NCBI GenBank assembly: GCA_014238965.1
Contig: JABAAC010000079.1
Location: 1-55,168 of the forward strand
Source: Phycisphaerales bacterium
GTDB lineage: Bacteria > Planctomycetota > Phycisphaerae > Phycisphaerales > SM1A02
Direction of reading: 5' to 3'
DNA: 55,168 bases
A program made the position numbers and the translations under genes. Positions 16,179 through 25,453 of the stretch are shown piece by piece. The first letter of the stretch is position 1, and each line of letters starts with the position of its first letter. The notes beneath the pieces were generated by a model. That model saw only the letters and a program-made list of their open reading frames with translations. It was not told where the DNA came from and did no database searches.

Positions 16179-17261
16179 ATGAGCGATCTCGATACACGGC
16201 TGAGTCCATCGCACCTTTGGCCCATTGCGCCAGAAGCAGCCTTGCTGGCAGTTGGCATTGCCTTTGCGGGATATGGCTGGGGCGTTGGCATGGCAGTCAT
16301 CGCCGGAGTGGCAATGCTGCTCACACTTGCTGGCTTTTACATCGGCATTGCGATTGCCTGTACCGTTCCATTGGCCATTGCAATAGCGGTGACGCCATTG
16401 GCAGTTGGCTTGATCTTGCCAAGCCCATTTAGCGCATTGTCAAGTGGCTTGGTCGCTGGAGGAGTTGTTGGTGTTGTGCTGCTAGCGCTTGTCCCAATTG
16501 CAATGCAGATCCATTCGAAACGCGAGGGCCCTGGTGTCGAGTGGTCACCGATGCTTCGAGATATTCGAGACTCTGTCATGCTCAGTGATACTGCCAAGCG
16601 TGTTCTGTTTAGAGATCGTGAATTGGAGTTGTTGCAGCAGACCATTGCAGATGACATTGAAGCGTGTGCGTTTAATCGAGCGCTCGTCTTATGTGATGAC
16701 ATGGAACGTCTCCTTGGGGCGAGTCATGAGGCAGAAGCGCTCCGGGAGCGAGTCTTGGCTGCGCGTAATCGTCAACTGGCCGCAGAGATTCAGAGTGAAA
16801 GCGAATCTGTTGTAGCACTCTTGGAAAGTGGTTCATGGGAAGAGGCCGATCGCGCTGCCCAGCGGCTGCAGAGGCTCTATCCAGACTCCCCGGCCTTGCA
16901 TGGGCTGCAGGGCCGCATTGCAGCTGTAAAGGGCCGCTGGAAGCGGGATCTCGCGAATTCATTCATGGAGGCGGCCCAACGTGGTGAAATTGAACTTGCC
17001 ATGGAACTTCTTCGAACGCTTGATCGAGTGCTTGAGCCTGGCGAGGCTGAGCACATTCGGGAGTCCGCAAAGGCAGTGGTGGATCAGCATCGAGAGACAC
17101 TGTCCACGCGATTCAAACTAGCCGTGAGTGATCATCATTGGGCTGAGGCGCTGGGAGTTGGGCGAGAGATTGTCCGTGAGTTCCCTAATGACACGATGGC
17201 TGAGGAGGTCGAGGGCATGTTTGCAACGCTTGAGACGAGAGCCCTGGAGCAACAGCCATGA
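16179..17261 (+). CDS. Membrane-anchored protein with cytoplasmic helical (TPR-like) domain
   Basis: 360 residues, family not recognised. Residues about 15-115 form three or four hydrophobic helices rich in Gly and Ala. After HSKREGPG the remainder is soluble and almost entirely amphipathic helix, with repeated patterns such as WEEADRAAQRLQRLYPDSP and HWAEALGVGREIVREFPND that read as TPR-like pairs. A scaffold role at the membrane is inferred. The start MSDLDTR at 16179 directly follows the cupin stop. The stop overlaps the next start (ATGA). Confidence 0.7.
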   Translation: MSDLDTRLSPSHLWPIAPEAALLAVGIAFAGYGWGVGMAVIAGVAMLLTLAGFYIGIAIACTVPLAIAIAVTPLAVGLILPSPFSALSSGLVAGGVVGVVLLALVPIAMQIHSKREGPGVEWSPMLRDIRDSVMLSDTAKRVLFRDRELELLQQTIADDIEACAFNRALVLCDDMERLLGASHEAEALRERVLAARNRQLAAEIQSESESVVALLESGSWEEADRAAQRLQRLYPDSPALHGLQGRIAAVKGRWKRDLANSFMEAAQRGEIELAMELLRTLDRVLEPGEAEHIRESAKAVVDQHRETLSTRFKLAVSDHHWAEALGVGREIVREFPNDTMAEEVEGMFATLETRALEQQP

Positions 17262-18088
17262 CTGTGTATCGGGTGTTGACAGCGATTGCTTTGGTGTCAG
17301 GGTTGTCCTCTTGCATTGCGGATGACTTGTCTGAAATCGGTCGTGTGTTTAATACGCCAACGCCAAATGAAGCTGCTCGTGATGCGCTCGATCCGTACGA
17401 CCCGAATAAGCGGCGTGAGGGTGTGGTATTGCTCTCGACGGCCACGTTTGGCGGGGCAGCGCCGTACATGAAACTCTATCGGGACTACACGGATCATGAC
17501 CCTGATCCATTGGTGAAAGCCGCTGCGATCACAGCGCTAGGGCGCCATGGAACGCCCGACGATGCTGAATTGATTGCGCCATGGCTGTCGATGGAGCAAA
17601 GTTCGCATCAACATGTTCGCTGGTGCGCTGCACTTGCTTTGCAGCGATTACACAATGCGAGCGTTGTACCGGACTTGATCCGCAGTTTGACGGACGCACG
17701 TGAAGTCAGCGAAGTACATGAAGCAGTGTGCGTCGCGCTAGGCCAGTATCCCGAGGATCGTGTTGTGCAAGGTCTGCTTGCATCACTAGATGCTCGACAA
17801 TTGTCCGTGAGCGCAGCCGCTGGCGAGTCAATGCATCTCTTGACAGGTCAAAATTGGGGCACTGACGCTTCTGCATGGAGCGAGTGGTACCGCGGCGCGC
17901 TTGCTGATGGAAAACCATTTCAAACGCAGTTGGACTATCTCTATCCAACGTACAGCCGCGACAAAGTGTGGTGGGAGCACGTCGCATTTTGGATGGATCA
18001 ACATTGGGAAGTGCCACAGTCGCCAGCGGGCTTGCAGCCCTCGGGCCGGCGTACGACGTGGGGTGACTCGCCAGAGGGCGACGGTTAA
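17258..18088 (+). CDS. Lipoprotein with HEAT-like repeats
   Basis: 276 residues. A signal peptide ends near GLSSC (C19), a plausible lipobox. From about residue 60 there are HEAT-type helical repeats: VKAAAITALGRHGTPDD, VRWCAALALQRLHNASV and VHEAVCVALGQYPEDRV. The C-terminal 80 residues are Trp/Tyr-rich (WGTDASAWSEWYRGAL). HEAT-repeat envelope proteins are common in Planctomycetes and act as interaction surfaces. The ATGA overlap with the preceding membrane protein suggests the two work together. Confidence 0.75.
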   Translation: MTVYRVLTAIALVSGLSSCIADDLSEIGRVFNTPTPNEAARDALDPYDPNKRREGVVLLSTATFGGAAPYMKLYRDYTDHDPDPLVKAAAITALGRHGTPDDAELIAPWLSMEQSSHQHVRWCAALALQRLHNASVVPDLIRSLTDAREVSEVHEAVCVALGQYPEDRVVQGLLASLDARQLSVSAAAGESMHLLTGQNWGTDASAWSEWYRGALADGKPFQTQLDYLYPTYSRDKVWWEHVAFWMDQHWEVPQSPAGLQPSGRRTTWGDSPEGDG

Positions 18089-18108
18089 TTGACAATCGCG
18101 CAGACTCT

Positions 18109-19626
18109 TTGACGGACACTACACAGAAATCGGCACAGCCAACGCCTGACAGCGAAGGTGCCCAGGGGCAGATTCGCTCCGGGCGACTTGCGGGGAAGTC
18201 ACTCGCACAAGCCATCTGGATCGTGGCGCTTCCTGTGCTGATTCAACAGATGTTGGGAGCATTCGTTGGACTGGTAGACAAAATGCTTGCCGGTGGCTTG
18301 CCCGGCGACATTGTGGTCTCGTCGATGGATGGACTGGGTATCGGCTCCTATGTCGGGTGGCTGATCGCCATCGCAATGACAGGGCTGGGCATTGGAGGTC
18401 AGGCTCTGATTGCTCGAGCGATGGGCGCTGGTCGTGTGGGCGAGGCCGCGCACGCATTAGGGCAGGCGTTGACTTTGGGTGTGTTGTGGAGTTTCGTCGT
18501 TGCTGTTGCGATGTGGTTTTTAGCACCGTGGCTTGCCAGTGTTACCGGGTTAAGCTATGCCGCCCGAGTGGCCTGTATTGAGTACGTCCGCATGTTGTCA
18601 CTGGCGCTGCCTGGCACATCGCTGATGATGGTCGGTGCCATGTGTCTGCAGGGGGCCGGCGAGACACTTTGGCCGGCGATCATCGGTGTCGTAGTGAACA
18701 TTGTGAATGTAGTTGCCTCATGGCTGTTGTCTGGAGCGGCTATTTCCATTGGCTCACGTGAGTGGCGATCGCCTTTGGAGTTGAATTGGCATGTGGAAGG
18801 CATTGCCGCTGGAACGGCAATTTGTTGGCTGGTTGGCGGGGCGCTGACACTGTGGATTGTGCTTCGAGGCGTGAAGGATTTGAAGTTGCGGCGGGCAGAT
18901 GTGCCGCTCCATCGAGGTATGAGTGGTCGAGTCATCCGCATTGGACTGCCGAACTTTTTTGAAGGCATTTCGATGTGGTCGGCCAATTTAGTTGTGTTAT
19001 GGATCATCGGACTTGTTGCAGGGATGTCAGTTGTATCGGGCACAATGTGGACTCTTGGTGGGGCCATGCCAGTACCCAGTGGTGGCGAGGGGTTGTTTGG
19101 AGCGCATGTCATTGCAATTCAATGGGAGGCGTTCTCGTTTCTTCCTGGCTTTGCAATCGGCACTGCAGCTGCGGCGCTTGCAGGGCAATATTTGGGCGCG
19201 GGCAACGAGGCGATGGCTCGTAAGGCAGTCATGGTGTGCACAGTTCTGGCCATGGTCGGCATGGGGCTCCTGGGGTTGGTATTCATCTTTTGCGGCGAGT
19301 GGTTGACATCTTTGGTGAGCACCGAGCCGGTATATCTCTCGCTTGTGCCAGATTTGTTGGTTGTCTGCGGATTGATGCAGGTGTTTTTTGCGATCTCAAT
19401 GGTGATTCGCCAAGCATTGCGTGGGCTAGGGGACACCACTTGGGTGCTTGGGATCACGACTGTCAGCAGTTATGCGATTCGATTGCCGCTGGCGTGGTAC
19501 TTGGGCGTCGTACTTGAGTGGGGGCTCGTTGGCATTTGGATGGGGCTCTGTGGCGAGATGGTGCTTCGTGCAGCGTTGTTCTTCTCGCGGTTCATCTGGG
19601 GTGGGTGGGCCAAAAAGCAGCTCTGA
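18109..19626 (+). CDS. MATE-family efflux transporter
   Basis: 505 residues and about twelve transmembrane helices in two pseudo-symmetric halves, with the family pattern SLAQAIWIVALPVLIQQMLG and VDKMLAGGLPG at the start of the first half. MATE proteins export cationic drugs, or lipid-linked compounds, in exchange for H+ or Na+. The start is a TTG at 18109 because no ATG or GTG lies between the upstream stop and helix 1; the first in-frame ATG would remove half of the first helix. 20 bases after the lipoprotein gene, so probably the same transcript. Confidence 0.88.
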   Translation: MTDTTQKSAQPTPDSEGAQGQIRSGRLAGKSLAQAIWIVALPVLIQQMLGAFVGLVDKMLAGGLPGDIVVSSMDGLGIGSYVGWLIAIAMTGLGIGGQALIARAMGAGRVGEAAHALGQALTLGVLWSFVVAVAMWFLAPWLASVTGLSYAARVACIEYVRMLSLALPGTSLMMVGAMCLQGAGETLWPAIIGVVVNIVNVVASWLLSGAAISIGSREWRSPLELNWHVEGIAAGTAICWLVGGALTLWIVLRGVKDLKLRRADVPLHRGMSGRVIRIGLPNFFEGISMWSANLVVLWIIGLVAGMSVVSGTMWTLGGAMPVPSGGEGLFGAHVIAIQWEAFSFLPGFAIGTAAAALAGQYLGAGNEAMARKAVMVCTVLAMVGMGLLGLVFIFCGEWLTSLVSTEPVYLSLVPDLLVVCGLMQVFFAISMVIRQALRGLGDTTWVLGITTVSSYAIRLPLAWYLGVVLEWGLVGIWMGLCGEMVLRAALFFSRFIWGGWAKKQL

Positions 19627-19741
19627 CCAGAGCCCATACGTATGTAGAAACGACCCATGCGCGCTAGGCAACCACCTGCAGCGGTTCCTTTGTGGGCCAC
19701 TGCGGCAAGTGCGTGCGTATGACGAAAATGGAGGGCGTGCT
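19627..19741. other. Convergent intergenic region with a 10-base palindrome
   Basis: 115 bases between the ends of the MATE exporter and infC. A perfect palindrome CATACGTATG lies at 19635-19644. No T-rich tract follows it on either strand, so it is not a standard terminator. No gene is seen. Confidence 0.3.
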
Positions 19742-20440
19742 TTAGTTCTCTGACGCTGAAGTGTCGGTTGCGTCTTTGGCATCGGCCACAGGTGAAGCAT
19801 CAGCCTGAACGGTCTCTTTTGCCTTCTCAGCAGCAGCTTTTTGCTCAGCTGCCCTAGCCTTACCCTCAATGGAGGCCTTGATGCGATCGATCTTATTCTT
19901 GTCTGGTGAGAGAATCATCGTGATGCGACGGCCTGCAAGCTTCGGGGGCATGTCAACTCGCGCGACATCCTCCAACTGCTTTGTCACATCACGCATACGC
20001 TCCCAACCGCGTTCCTTGTGCATCATCTCACGACCACGAAAGTTCTGGACGATCTGTACTTTGTGGCCATCCATCAGAAACTTCCGTGCCTGATTCAATC
20101 GAATCTGAATGTCATGCGGATCGATCTTCATCGATCGGCCAAGTCGAACTTCCTTTTGCTCGGCCGTCTTGGTGCGTGACGCCCGCTCTTTCTTTGACTG
20201 TTCATATCGGAATTTGCCAAAGTCAAGAATTCGACACACCGGCGGGTCCGACTCAGAGGAGATCTCAACAAGATCCAGTCCTGCCGCTTCGGCACGCTGA
20301 ATGGCCTCGCGGGTCTCAATGACACCGACCATGTTTTCATTTTCATCAACAAGACGAATGGGCGACTTGCGGATCTGGTCGTTTACACGAGGCAGTCTGC
20401 GGATGTTCTCATTGGGTCGGAAGAATCGGCGGCGTGCGAT
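19742..20440 (-). CDS. infC: Translation initiation factor IF-3 (non-AUG start)
   Basis: 232 residues if started at an AUC codon at 20440. IF-3 checks the initiator tRNA-start codon pairing and keeps 30S subunits free. The N-domain reads RRLPRVNDQIRKSPIRLVDE followed by NMVGVIETREAIQRAE; the C-domain has KIDPHDIQIRLNQARKFL and GRRITMILSP. The only ATG at or before the N-domain (20332) would delete about 36 residues, including the conserved VNDQIR...VRLVDE-type strand. No ATG, GTG or TTG exists upstream in frame. A GGAG site sits 7 bases before the AUC, and an AUU lies at 20461. E. coli infC also uses a rare start (AUU) for autoregulation. The C-terminus has an Ala/Lys/Asp-rich tail of about 45 residues. 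Confidence 0.9.
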   Translation of the reverse strand: MARRRFFRPNENIRRLPRVNDQIRKSPIRLVDENENMVGVIETREAIQRAEAAGLDLVEISSESDPPVCRILDFGKFRYEQSKKERASRTKTAEQKEVRLGRSMKIDPHDIQIRLNQARKFLMDGHKVQIVQNFRGREMMHKERGWERMRDVTKQLEDVARVDMPPKLAGRRITMILSPDKNKIDRIKASIEGKARAAEQKAAAEKAKETVQADASPVADAKDATDTSASEN

Positions 20441-20691
20441 AGCGGTGCTCCGGTCAGGAATGCAACAGTCCGGCGACCGACAGGGTCACACGGGTAGAAA
20501 GTCTGGTGAGGCGGAACAACGGCGCGGTCATGAAAGACAGGCGTTGCGTGGACGTAATGTCGTCATGCAGACACGTTGCTCCGTGGGCGGGGCCAACAAG
20601 CGTTGAAGGCTGCACCGCTCAGCACGCACGGTAGTGAGTTTGGCCCTTGGAGGCAAGAACTTGGCACCAAGTCAACCTGTCCACAAACCCA
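20441..20691 (-). other. thrS-infC intergenic leader
   Basis: 251 bases between the thrS stop and infC. It contains the GGAG ribosome-binding site (20448-20451) and an alternative AUU codon (20459-20461) in frame with infC. I see no clear terminator or attenuator hairpin, although this is a common place for one in thrS-infC operons. Confidence 0.5.
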
Positions 20692-22779
20692 TCAGCCTTC
20701 TGATCCTAGATCTTCAAAGAGGGATTCAGAGGCATTGGGCGTGCCATGCCCGCTGGTCTCAGCGGCGATGGCATTCACAAAGTCGCTCAATGGCACGGCA
20801 CCAAGGTCCTTCTCGATCCCATGAACACGGACCGAGACAGTGCCTGCCTCGGCATCCCGAGGCCCAACGACCAATACGTAGGGGATCTTCCAAATGGCTG
20901 CCTCGCGAATTCGATTCGGAAGTCGCCCGCCATCGGAATCCTGCGTGACGCGGATGCCTGCCTCGCGCAGCGCTGTCTCAACGGTGAGCGCCCATTGGGC
21001 GCTTTTGTCACTAACGGGCAGCACTCGAACTTGTTCAGGCGCCAGCCACGCCGGGAATGCCCCGTCGAAGTGCTCGATCAAAAAGCCCACAAACCGCTCC
21101 ATTGAGCCAAACGGTGCTCGATGAATCATGACAGGTCGATGGGGTGCATTGTCAGCCCCGGTGTATGTCAGATCGAATCGCTCTGGCAGGTTGTAATCCA
21201 CCTGGACGGTGCCTAACTGCCATCGGCGGCCAATGATGTCCTTCACGATGAAGTCGATCTTAGGGCCGTAAAACGCAGCTTCTCCAGCCTCGGCTGTATA
21301 GGCAACTCCAAGGGCCTCCGCGGCCTTCTGGCATGCTGACTCTGCGCGGTCCCAATTGCCTGGGTCGCCTACATATTTGGACGAATCGGCATCACGCAGC
21401 CCCACGCGAACTTCGAAATCTTCAATGCCCAAGGTTCCAAAAATCAGTTGAACTAACTCGAGGCAGCCAAGCACCTCTGCGTGCACCTGATCTTCAGTGC
21501 AAAACAGGTGCGCATCATCCTGCGTAAAGCCACGCACACGTAGCAGCCCGCCAAGCTCGCCGGATTGCTCCCAGCGATACACCGTTCCGAACTCCGCGAG
21601 CCGTACTGGAAGATCTCGATAACTTCGAGGCTCACTGGAAAAAATACGAATGTGATGTGGGCAGTTCATGGGCTTGAGCAAGTAGCCATCAACTTCGCCA
21701 TCCTTCAGTCGGTTCGCCAATTCGCCGCATGAGCACTCGTCGGCCACCATGGCCTTCATTTGCTCGCGATCGACCAGTGGTGGGAATTGACTGTCGGCGT
21801 AGTAGGGGAAGTGCCCAGAGGTGCGGTACAAATCGAGTTTGCCGATGTGTGGCGTAAAGACTTGATCGTAGCCTTGTCGCCGAAGTGCCTCGCCAATAAA
21901 CGTCTGCAGTGTTTCGCGAATCACCGCGCCGCGAGGCTTCCACAATGTCAGCCCCGGCCCAACCATGTCATCAAATGTGAACAACTCAAGTTTTCGACCA
22001 ACCACTCGATGGTCGCGCCGTCTGGCCTCCTCCAACTGCTCTAGATGTGCCCGAAGCCGTTTTGCATCCGGGAAGGCCGTGCCATAGACGCGTGTCAATT
22101 GATCGCTATCAGCGTCACCGTGCCAATAACTTGCAGCGACCCGTAAAATCTTCGCAGCACCAATTCGACCGGTGCTGGGGACATGTGGCCCTCGGCATAG
22201 ATCATCCCAGTGTTCGCCTGGTGTTCCCGTGGCATACCACGACAGCGACTGGGCGCCACCTTCCACTGCACGCTGGCCATTGTCGATCTTGTACTTGCTG
22301 CCTTGGGATTCCAGCCGTTTCATGCCCTCAGCTATGGGCAACTCATGTCGGGTAAAGGGGCGATCTTCATCCATGATCTCCACCATGTGAGCCTCAATGC
22401 GATCGAAGTCGTCACTTGAGATCTTCATGCCATCGGGGACGGCAATGTCGTAATAGAACCCACCCTCCACAGGCGGGCCATAGACCAGTGCGACGCCTGG
22501 AAAGAGTGCCTCAATCGCTTCGGCCATGACATGCGCCGCGCTGTGCCGAATCAGAAACAAGGCATGTTCTGATGGCTCATCTTTCCCTCGTGGCCCAGTC
22601 ACGATGGCCAATGTTGCGTCTTCATGCATGACATGGCCACAATCGACAAGTACGTCATCCACGACGCCGCCAAGTGCTGCCTTGGCAAGGCCTGGGCCGA
22701 TGTCTGCGGCTACGTCCGCTACGGTCACAGGTGCGTCGAAACTGCGGGTCGATCCGTCGGGTAGGGCAATGGTTGGCAT
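20692..22779 (-). CDS. thrS: Threonine--tRNA ligase
   Basis: 695 residues. Charges tRNA-Thr. Domains in order: TGS (1-65), the editing domain with HSAAHVMAEA (zinc-type H79/H83), the class II catalytic core with motif 2 YRWEQSGELGGLLRVRGFTQDD, motif 3 HRAPFGSMERFVGFLIEH, and the C-terminal anticodon-binding domain ending in VGPRDAEAGTVSVRVHG. Upstream of infC, as in many bacteria. Divergent from nrdR, with only 40 bases between start codons. Confidence 0.97.
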   Translation of the reverse strand: MPTIALPDGSTRSFDAPVTVADVAADIGPGLAKAALGGVVDDVLVDCGHVMHEDATLAIVTGPRGKDEPSEHALFLIRHSAAHVMAEAIEALFPGVALVYGPPVEGGFYYDIAVPDGMKISSDDFDRIEAHMVEIMDEDRPFTRHELPIAEGMKRLESQGSKYKIDNGQRAVEGGAQSLSWYATGTPGEHWDDLCRGPHVPSTGRIGAAKILRVAASYWHGDADSDQLTRVYGTAFPDAKRLRAHLEQLEEARRRDHRVVGRKLELFTFDDMVGPGLTLWKPRGAVIRETLQTFIGEALRRQGYDQVFTPHIGKLDLYRTSGHFPYYADSQFPPLVDREQMKAMVADECSCGELANRLKDGEVDGYLLKPMNCPHHIRIFSSEPRSYRDLPVRLAEFGTVYRWEQSGELGGLLRVRGFTQDDAHLFCTEDQVHAEVLGCLELVQLIFGTLGIEDFEVRVGLRDADSSKYVGDPGNWDRAESACQKAAEALGVAYTAEAGEAAFYGPKIDFIVKDIIGRRWQLGTVQVDYNLPERFDLTYTGADNAPHRPVMIHRAPFGSMERFVGFLIEHFDGAFPAWLAPEQVRVLPVSDKSAQWALTVETALREAGIRVTQDSDGGRLPNRIREAAIWKIPYVLVVGPRDAEAGTVSVRVHGIEKDLGAVPLSDFVNAIAAETSGHGTPNASESLFEDLGSEG

Positions 22780-22819
22780 GGGGGGAATGGTACAGCCGCC
22801 AAGGGACTACCATGGGCGC
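22780..22819. promoter_or_regulatory. Short divergent gap between thrS and nrdR
   Basis: Only 40 bases separate two divergent start codons, so the two promoters must overlap each other or the opposite coding sequence. No NrdR-box-like palindrome is visible here. Confidence 0.35.
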
Positions 22820-23317
22820 ATGATCTGCCCAGCCTGTGGCGCCGATGAGGACAGAGTTGTGGATTCCCGTGCCGCCGACGGGGGACATGCTATTCGCCGT
22901 CGCCGAGAGTGCGCTCGGTGTGGCCACCGGCTGACCACTTACGAGCGGCATGAGCGAGCATCCCGTCTGGTCGTCGTCAAGAAGGACGGCGCTAGGACGC
23001 CCTTTGATCGAAGTCATGTGCTCAACGGGGTTCGTGCTGCCTGCGGTAAGCGACCGGTGCCTGAGGCCGACAAGGACGCACTCGTTGAAGCTGTGGAAGC
23101 TCAATTGCACCGTGAGTTTGATCGAGAAGTACCCAGTCGTGAGATCGGCGAACGTGTCGCCAGCCGGTTGCGGGAACTCGATGAGATCGCATACATCCGG
23201 TACGCAAGTGAGTACTACAGTTTTAAGACCCTCGATGATCTCGCGGTGGAAGTAACCAACCTGCGAAGCCGTCGGAAGGACGCTCCGGGTCAGGAAAACC
23301 TGTTTTCAGGAAAGTAG
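22820..23317 (+). CDS. nrdR: Transcriptional repressor NrdR
   Basis: 165 residues. Nucleotide-sensing repressor of ribonucleotide reductase genes. The zinc ribbon is intact: MICPACGADED with CARCGHRLTTYE, giving two Cys pairs, plus the conserved DSRAADGGHAIRRRREC. The ATP-cone domain follows (KKDGARTPFDRSHVLNGVRAAC...). The start is the ATG directly before the ribbon at 22820; upstream open frame is thrS antisense. No nrd gene lies in the window, so its targets are elsewhere. Confidence 0.97.
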   Translation: MICPACGADEDRVVDSRAADGGHAIRRRRECARCGHRLTTYERHERASRLVVVKKDGARTPFDRSHVLNGVRAACGKRPVPEADKDALVEAVEAQLHREFDREVPSREIGERVASRLRELDEIAYIRYASEYYSFKTLDDLAVEVTNLRSRRKDAPGQENLFSGK

Positions 23318-23340
23318 ATCCGCGCCTTCTGGCACGCAAC

Positions 23341-24096
23341 CTATTTGGTGACCACGACCTCTTCGCGAAACGCTTCGCTGACGAAGAGAATACGCATGCA
23401 TGTTTCGCACTGCAGTACTTCATCGGCGTTGGCCGTAATTCGATTCACCTGATCAAACGGTAGGTGCACGCTGCATTCGCCGCAGGCATACTCTCGTCGC
23501 TTGCGGTCGATTTCTTGAACCTCTGCCATCACATCGCCGTCCAGATCTTCAAGCAGCAATTCGTAGCGGTCGCGTACGCCTTCGCTCACATCTGCACGTC
23601 GTTGATCGCGTTCGCCCTGAAGCGTCTGCAACTGTTCGGCTACTTCAGACTCGCGTTCCTTTAAGTCCTGCTTGGCCTTCTTGACGACTGTCTTGCGTTC
23701 GGTCATTTGCGATTCGAGATCTTTTAGCTCTTGCTCAGTCTTCTCTATTTCCGTCATCTCCGCGATTGCCTGATCGTCGAGTCCTCGCTTGATGTCTTTT
23801 TGGGCATTAACTTCGTTGAGCAGACCGTGGTATTCCTTCGTCGAGGTCGCTGAGTTGAGGTCTTCTCGCAACTTGCCAAGTCGCTCTTCGACAGCCTGCG
23901 CTTCAGTCTCCAGCGTGCCCACGTGTGCCTGCCGTTGCATTCGCCGGGTCGTCTGTGTTTCCTGATGTGCTTTGATGTCATCTTTTTTGCGTTGTTGCAT
24001 AGTGAGATACAACTCCGCCGAATCGACACGGCTCCGCAGCGCGCGGATCTGTCGCTCAGTCTGATGCAAGGAGAGCAGGGCGTTCATGACCGGCAT
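23341..24096 (-). CDS. Coiled-coil protein with C-terminal C4 zinc ribbon
   Basis: About 251 residues. Residues 1-180 are a long charged coiled coil (for example LKDLESQMTERKTVVKKAKQ); the C-terminus has a zinc ribbon with two Cys pairs, CGEC and CETC, 27 residues apart. This is the CT398/C4-type zinc-ribbon family found across bacteria, whose members are linked to flagellar export, RNA polymerase contacts or DNA-related scaffolding; the job here is unknown. The ATG at 24096 is chosen because GGAG lies 6 bases before it. Confidence 0.85.
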   Translation of the reverse strand: MPVMNALLSLHQTERQIRALRSRVDSAELYLTMQQRKKDDIKAHQETQTTRRMQRQAHVGTLETEAQAVEERLGKLREDLNSATSTKEYHGLLNEVNAQKDIKRGLDDQAIAEMTEIEKTEQELKDLESQMTERKTVVKKAKQDLKERESEVAEQLQTLQGERDQRRADVSEGVRDRYELLLEDLDGDVMAEVQEIDRKRREYACGECSVHLPFDQVNRITANADEVLQCETCMRILFVSEAFREEVVVTK

Positions 24097-24190
24097 GTGG
24101 AACTCCAAAGGCAAATCGGCTCGGAATAGGGCCGATCACGCATGGTAGCCCATGCGCCCGGCCAATGGAAGCACGAACCGGTGTGGTCGA

Positions 24191-25105
24191 TCAACCATCA
24201 ATCAATTGCAGCAGCATCCATGCGAGAGGTCCAGTGACCAGCAGCGAGTCGAGCACATCAAGCACGCCGCCCATGCCAGGAAGCAATGTTCCGCTGTCTT
24301 TGCATTGGGCATGTCGCTTGAGCATGCTTACTGTCAGGTCGCCTATAAGGCCACCAATTGCCAGCAGCGCTCCAAACAATGCGGCCCACACCCACTGGTC
24401 TGCGTTTCCTCCGCCAACGCTTGGCAAGACAGTCATGCACAGCAGCACGGCAGCCGCTCCAGCAAAGACCAGACCACCGGCCAAGCCTTCCCATGTCTTG
24501 CCAGGGCTTAGCCAAGGGATGAGTTTGTGGCGACCAAAGAGCCGGCCTGCGGTATAGCCGCCAATATCCGCACATTTGGTAACAAGAACCACCATCAAGA
24601 GCATCCATGCTCCAGCGTCAGGGTTGCCTTGGGACACCGCTGTAGCGGATCCACCCCATTGGGCATAGATGGCGAGCAAGAGGCCAAGCCCGCCACCAAT
24701 CCAGACGGTTGCCAAGGCAGCAGCGGCAGCCCAGTGCAATGCGTTGTCGTACGTTTGTCCACATGCGCGACAGATCAGCGACAACACAATCGCCAGCATC
24801 GGTACAACAACGATCCAGCCCGAGCCTAGTTCTTCAGTGCCAACGCTCATCCACACGCAAGCGGTCATGGCCGCGGCGCCTAGGGCCGCTGGCAAAGCGA
24901 AGACGGGCCCACTTGGACGGCCAGCGCCAGCTTCAAGAAGTCGTGCCATCTCCACGCCCCCGAGGGCCGCGAACACCATCGTCATGCCTGTAAGTACAAG
25001 TCCCAGGGGCGCGTGCTCTTGTACTGCCGCCCACACGTCGAGCCAGGTTAGCCCAAGTAGCAAGACAATGAGCAGTGGTCCAGTGATGAGTCGGTAGCGA
25101 AGCAT
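24191..25105 (-). CDS. cdsA: Phosphatidate cytidylyltransferase
   Basis: 304 residues, about eight transmembrane helices. Makes CDP-diacylglycerol, the precursor of all phospholipids. The conserved C-terminal region has CADIGGYTAGRLFGRHKLIP, SPGKTWEGLAGG and MLKRHAQCKDSGTLLPGMGG followed by VLDVLDSLL. Compared with the E. coli signature, the HGG is MGG and DRxDS is DVLDS; such changes also occur in enzymes of other phyla. It follows the rhodanese gene by 3 bases. Confidence 0.93.
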   Translation of the reverse strand: MLRYRLITGPLLIVLLLGLTWLDVWAAVQEHAPLGLVLTGMTMVFAALGGVEMARLLEAGAGRPSGPVFALPAALGAAAMTACVWMSVGTEELGSGWIVVVPMLAIVLSLICRACGQTYDNALHWAAAAALATVWIGGGLGLLLAIYAQWGGSATAVSQGNPDAGAWMLLMVVLVTKCADIGGYTAGRLFGRHKLIPWLSPGKTWEGLAGGLVFAGAAAVLLCMTVLPSVGGGNADQWVWAALFGALLAIGGLIGDLTVSMLKRHAQCKDSGTLLPGMGGVLDVLDSLLVTGPLAWMLLQLIDG

Positions 25106-25108
25106 GTA

Positions 25109-25453
25109 TCAGTCAGTCTCTGTAGAGAAGTCGAACGTGGGGTCGACAACTTGAGCCCACGCTTCAAGTCCACCATCCATGGATCGCACGTTCATGAACC
25201 CACGATGCACCAGATAGCGTGCAACGATGCGCGAGCGACTGCCGGTACGGCAGTAGACGATGACACATTTCTCGCGAAGTGGTTCAAGTTCCTCACAGCG
25301 AAGGCTCAATTCCTGCAGTGGTAGCAGCACTGCCGAGCCAATGTGATTGTGGCTCCACTCATCTTCGGTGCGACAATCAACGAAGTGGAGGTCTTCGCCA
25401 TCGTCAATCCGTTGCTTGATCGATTCCACACTAACTTCCCAGCGGTCACTCAT
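25109..25453 (-). CDS. Single-domain rhodanese-like sulfurtransferase
   Basis: 114 residues, one rhodanese domain. The catalytic loop is VIVYCRTGSRSR with C68, preceded by VDCRTEDEWSHNHIGSA. Small rhodaneses carry persulfide sulfur for cofactor or tRNA thiolation, or detoxify sulfur species. Its start overlaps the stop of recX (ATGA) and it sits just before cdsA; no shared pathway is evident. Confidence 0.9.
   Translation of the reverse strand: MSDRWEVSVESIKQRIDDGEDLHFVDCRTEDEWSHNHIGSAVLLPLQELSLRCEELEPLREKCVIVYCRTGSRSRIVARYLVHRGFMNVRSMDGGLEAWAQVVDPTFDFSTETD

Noticed and set aside
19635-19644. Palindrome CATACGTATG as a terminator
   Set aside because: Only 10 bases with no loop and no T-tract; probably chance.
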